Origin: Cytophagales bacterium
GTDB lineage: Bacteria; Bacteroidota; Bacteroidia; Cytophagales; Cyclobacteriaceae
Reading direction: 5' to 3'
Length of the DNA stretch: 64,000 bases
NCBI GenBank assembly: GCA_022360055.1
Contig: JAKSDO010000152.1
Span: 1-64,000 of the forward strand
The position numbers and the translations under genes were made by a program. Shown piece after piece: positions 61,912 to 64,000 of this stretch. Numbering within the stretch: position 1 is the stretch's first letter; every line of letters begins with the position of its first letter. The notes under the pieces were generated by a model, which saw only the letters and a program-made list of their open reading frames with translations, searched no databases and was not told where the DNA came from.

Positions 61912-62916
61912 TTATTCTCCCATTAATTTTTGAGTCCGGAATTTTTTTGGTGAAACACCAAAGTGCCTCTTGAATATGTTGATGAAATGTGTGCTGGAGT
62001 TGTACCCCAGCCGGAAAGCCACTTGCCTAATATCCAGCTCATTCTTAATCAATAACTCCACAGCCTTTTCCAATCGCATATTTTTAATAAAGGCATATAT
62101 ACTTTGATGAAAAAAATAGTGAAACATGGCCTGCAATTTACTCTTGCTAAATCCCACTTCTCTGGCAAGCAAATCCAAATTCAACTCTATGTGAAGATTG
62201 GCCTTGATAAAGTCCACCAGCCCGTACAGTCTTTTCTGATCCATGATTGAATATTTTAAGGGTCTGATTTCATCGATGTAAAACTGTTTGTAAAAGTGAT
62301 CAAAAAATAGAACTACGGCTTCATATCCCTTGTTTTTCACAATTAGGTGGTTTAATCTCGGATTAAATTCCGATTTGAAAACATCACTGAACAGTGTGAG
62401 CGACCGGTTTGTCAAAGGCTCAAAGTGCATGATTTTTTTGTTGCTGAAAATCAACCTATTGAATCCAAAATTCTGATTGATAAAATCGAATAAATTCTGC
62501 TGTATCCATTCAAGCGTCGCATGAACCCGGAATAAAAAACAATGTGTATCTGCCGGGAAAAACAAATAATTCTCAACGTTTGATGAAAAAAATTGTACAC
62601 CTCCCGAAGTTACCTCTTTGTAATCGGCATTTACAGGTTTGAAGTAGGAATTGCCCCGCTCCAAATATTTAAAGAAGATATTGATGCTGTCTTTTTCTTT
62701 ATTTGACATGATCTCAATTTTCAGATCGCCGGTAAGTTCCATCTCACCAAATACAACGGTCAATCCATCTTCAATTTTGAATTCATTCAGATACCCGCGT
62801 CCAAGCGTATCGGGAATATTTATCTGATTATTACGGGCCTCTTTGTTGAATTTTGAGGCAATTATTTTGAGCCAGCTAGCGTCATTTTTGAGCGCAACTT
62901 TTATTTGATTCCTCAT
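61912..62916 (-). CDS. AraC-family transcriptional regulator
   Basis: 334 residues from ATG 62916; a TTG one codon before adds only one residue. The N-terminal ~230 residues have no recognised ligand domain. The C-terminal ~100 residues form the two helix-turn-helix units: 'LDLLAREVGFSKSKLQAMFHYFFHQSIYAFIKNMRLEKA' and 'DIRQVAFRLGYNSSTHFINIFKRHFGVSPKKFR' (both cited in part). Such regulators bind DNA as dimers when a small ligand is present. The target may be the nearby gene at 62980, which is read in the same direction with a 63-base gap. Confidence 0.9.
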   Translation of the reverse strand: MRNQIKVALKNDASWLKIIASKFNKEARNNQINIPDTLGRGYLNEFKIEDGLTVVFGEMELTGDLKIEIMSNKEKDSINIFFKYLERGNSYFKPVNADYKEVTSGGVQFFSSNVENYLFFPADTHCFLFRVHATLEWIQQNLFDFINQNFGFNRLIFSNKKIMHFEPLTNRSLTLFSDVFKSEFNPRLNHLIVKNKGYEAVVLFFDHFYKQFYIDEIRPLKYSIMDQKRLYGLVDFIKANLHIELNLDLLAREVGFSKSKLQAMFHYFFHQSIYAFIKNMRLEKAVELLIKNELDIRQVAFRLGYNSSTHFINIFKRHFGVSPKKFRTQKLMGE

Positions 62917-62979
62917 CAATCTGTTTAAAATTTCCTGAAGTTCTCAACCAATACTGATTACAACAATAATAAAGATAAA

Positions 62980-63318
62980 CTATTTTTTAGCGTTGCCTCG
63001 CGCCTGGAGTTTACCTTCTTGCTTTTTAAATAGGTATATTTTGGTCCTGTAATCCCAGTTTATCTGATCCTTCAAAATATCTAGGATGTAATCTGAGGAC
63101 CTCTTTTGCAGCCTGGAATTTGTTGACAGCATGAGATTGATATCCTGATTGATCCCAGTGTTCTCGGTATGAATCGAACCATTATGGATTACTTCGATTT
63201 TTTCATCGGATGGATCAATGCCGGCAATTGGAATATTTGATTTTTCCCAAGTATCACCCGCCGCAATAGTACCGGTAATTGAAAATACAGCAATTAGTAT
63301 GATTATGATCTTTTTCAT
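62980..63318 (-). CDS. Small secreted protein, unknown
   Basis: 112 residues. A signal peptide is clear ('MKKIIIILIAVFSITGTIAAG'); the mature part is polar, with 'IEVIHNGSIHTENTG', 'DINLMLSTNSRLQKRSSDYI' and a Lys-rich tail. No family was recognised. It precedes the AraC regulator and may be coregulated with it. Confidence 0.6.
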   Translation of the reverse strand: MKKIIIILIAVFSITGTIAAGDTWEKSNIPIAGIDPSDEKIEVIHNGSIHTENTGINQDINLMLSTNSRLQKRSSDYILDILKDQINWDYRTKIYLFKKQEGKLQARGNAKK

Positions 63319-63580
63319 TTTCAGTGTAGTTAGTTAATAATTATTTACTACTATCAAAAACGGAATCTAAAGCATATAAAACTTACTTTTAATATTTAAA
63401 AACTATGCGATATGTTCAAAACTTGCATGGAATGAATCTATCGATCAAACAAAAATCTTCCTTCCGCTCCTTTGCCGGTCTACGCAATGATAACCTGCCT
63501 GCCGGTGACAGGTTAAATCTCCCAAATCATCGATAGATCTGCTTCGAGGCTATTTTCAAAACAGATTTTACCGGATATAA
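63319..63580. other. Non-coding stretch with a distant inverted repeat
   Basis: ATCTATCGAT (about 63428-63437) and ATCGATAGAT (about 63528-63537) are exact inverted copies about 90 bases apart. Between them lies CCTG..CAGG. No open frame is supported. It might be an RNA stem, a regulator operator pair or chance. Confidence 0.4.
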
Positions 63581-63617
63581 ATAAAAAAGTCCGAAATATG
63601 AATTCGGACTTTTTTAT
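63581..63617 (-). terminator. Terminator of the downstream S9 peptidase gene
   Basis: AAAAAAGTCCGAA (63583-63595) pairs with TTCGGACTTTTTT (63603-63615) around a seven-base loop. On the minus strand the T-run follows the stem, right after the S9 peptidase stop at 63644. Confidence 0.85.
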
Positions 63618-63643
63618 TTATTTCTTTTCCACCGGATTTAGGA

Positions 63644-64000
63644 TCATTCGATCTTCAACTCGGTTTCGGGAATGTCGCCTCCTCCCTGTTTAAGGTACAG
63701 GTTAAACCATCGCATCATCCGCATATTGTAATCAAAACGAGCTGTTGCCTTTCTGTTTCCATGGCCTTCACCCGGATAAAGAACCAACCTAACGGGTGTT
63801 TCTGTTCTGGTCTTCATATGGCGATAAAGCTCCTTTGATTGCCCCGGATCAACTCTTGTATCTCCCGTTCCATGAAGAATTAAAAGCGGCGTTTTTGCCT
63901 GACCGGCATAATAGATGGGACTTCTTTTCAAGAAAAATTCGTAATCGTCCCAGATTCGTTTTCTGCTGTGAACCAGGAACATTTCTTCGGGGATATCACT
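63644..64000 (-). CDS. S9-family prolyl oligopeptidase, C-terminal end (cut by window edge)
   Basis: The frame runs in from the right edge (open through 64000) and ends at 63644. The visible ~118 residues are the last part of the alpha/beta-hydrolase domain: the catalytic Asp in 'LLILHGTGDTRVDPGQS', and the catalytic His in 'LVLYPGEGHGNRK'. The Ser is outside the window. It resembles the full S9 peptidase at 5111-7012 but is more of the dipeptidyl/acylaminoacyl type; both point to peptide use. A terminator follows it. Confidence 0.85.
   Translation of the reverse strand, partial: SDIPEEMFLVHSRKRIWDDYEFFLKRSPIYYAGQAKTPLLILHGTGDTRVDPGQSKELYRHMKTRTETPVRLVLYPGEGHGNRKATARFDYNMRMMRWFNLYLKQGGGDIPETELKIE

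Noticed and set aside
1-64000. CRISPR arrays, tRNA or rRNA genes, insertion sequences
   Set aside because: No regularly spaced repeats, no tRNA T-arm/acceptor patterns in the gaps, no transposase reading frames or terminal inverted repeats with target duplications were found by eye.

Overview
The window is a chromosomal stretch from a member of the Bacteroidota, most likely a Cytophagales-type marine or soil bacterium. The evidence is a full-length SprA (translocon of the type IX secretion system, T9SS), a protein ending in the gliding-motility/T9SS type B sorting domain, the lineage-typical families DUF4837 and DUF4292, A-rich ribosome-binding regions in place of Shine-Dalgarno sites, and repeated promoter -7 boxes of the Bacteroidota form TAnnTTTG. 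I see no rRNA, tRNA, CRISPR array, insertion sequence or prophage.

Layout. 0-5 kb (+): the end of a GNAT acetyltransferase, a YdeI-like protein, a thioredoxin and a large secreted beta-propeller amidohydrolase. 5-13 kb (-): a secreted S9 peptidase, a FAD-dependent lipoprotein oxidoreductase and a fused 5-oxoprolinase/hydantoinase; with the amidohydrolase this looks like a peptide/lactam scavenging neighbourhood. 13-17 kb: a small conserved protein, RluD, a PLP-dependent deaminase and two tandem TonB paralogues. 17-36 kb is a long minus-strand block: enoyl-CoA hydratase, flippase, nucleotidyltransferase, TPR protein, DUF4292 lipoprotein, EnvC-like M23 protein, TatA, LysM transglycosylase, DUF4837, RuvA, SprA, GcvH and VanZ, so envelope assembly, export and wall remodelling sit together. 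36-39 kb: MetK faces the rpsU-xerC-hpf operon. 39-47.5 kb (mostly +): HisS, a T9SS cargo protein, EbfC, a glycosyltransferase, a PspC protein (-), an OmpA/TPR lipoprotein and the pyruvate dehydrogenase E1 beta subunit, followed by a decayed gene remnant. 47.7-54 kb (-): a 1687-residue multi-PAS hybrid kinase and a receiver-kinase in one operon. 54-64 kb: an oxidoreductase, a DUF6973 protein, a small secreted protein, a HisA-like protein without its catalytic acids, a two-component pair, diaminopimelate decarboxylase, a CutA-like protein, an AraC regulator, a small secreted protein and the end of a second S9 peptidase.

The most unusual signal is a near-identical ~90-base leader element in front of two unrelated genes 31 kb apart: hisS (39387-39476) and the FAD-dependent lipoprotein (8702-8788). 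In both copies the last base before the true start codon closes the element. The internal complementary segments are invariant, while all five differences in the first 63 bases fall in predicted unpaired positions. This fits a structured RNA leader or a dispersed repeat that has not been named here. A second regulatory candidate is an intrinsic-terminator-like hairpin about ten bases after the predicted start of the lysA transcript. Other points of note are a HisA-like protein with both catalytic aspartates replaced, a pseudo-receiver with Glu in place of the phospho-Asp, and a stop-interrupted gene relic downstream of pdhB.
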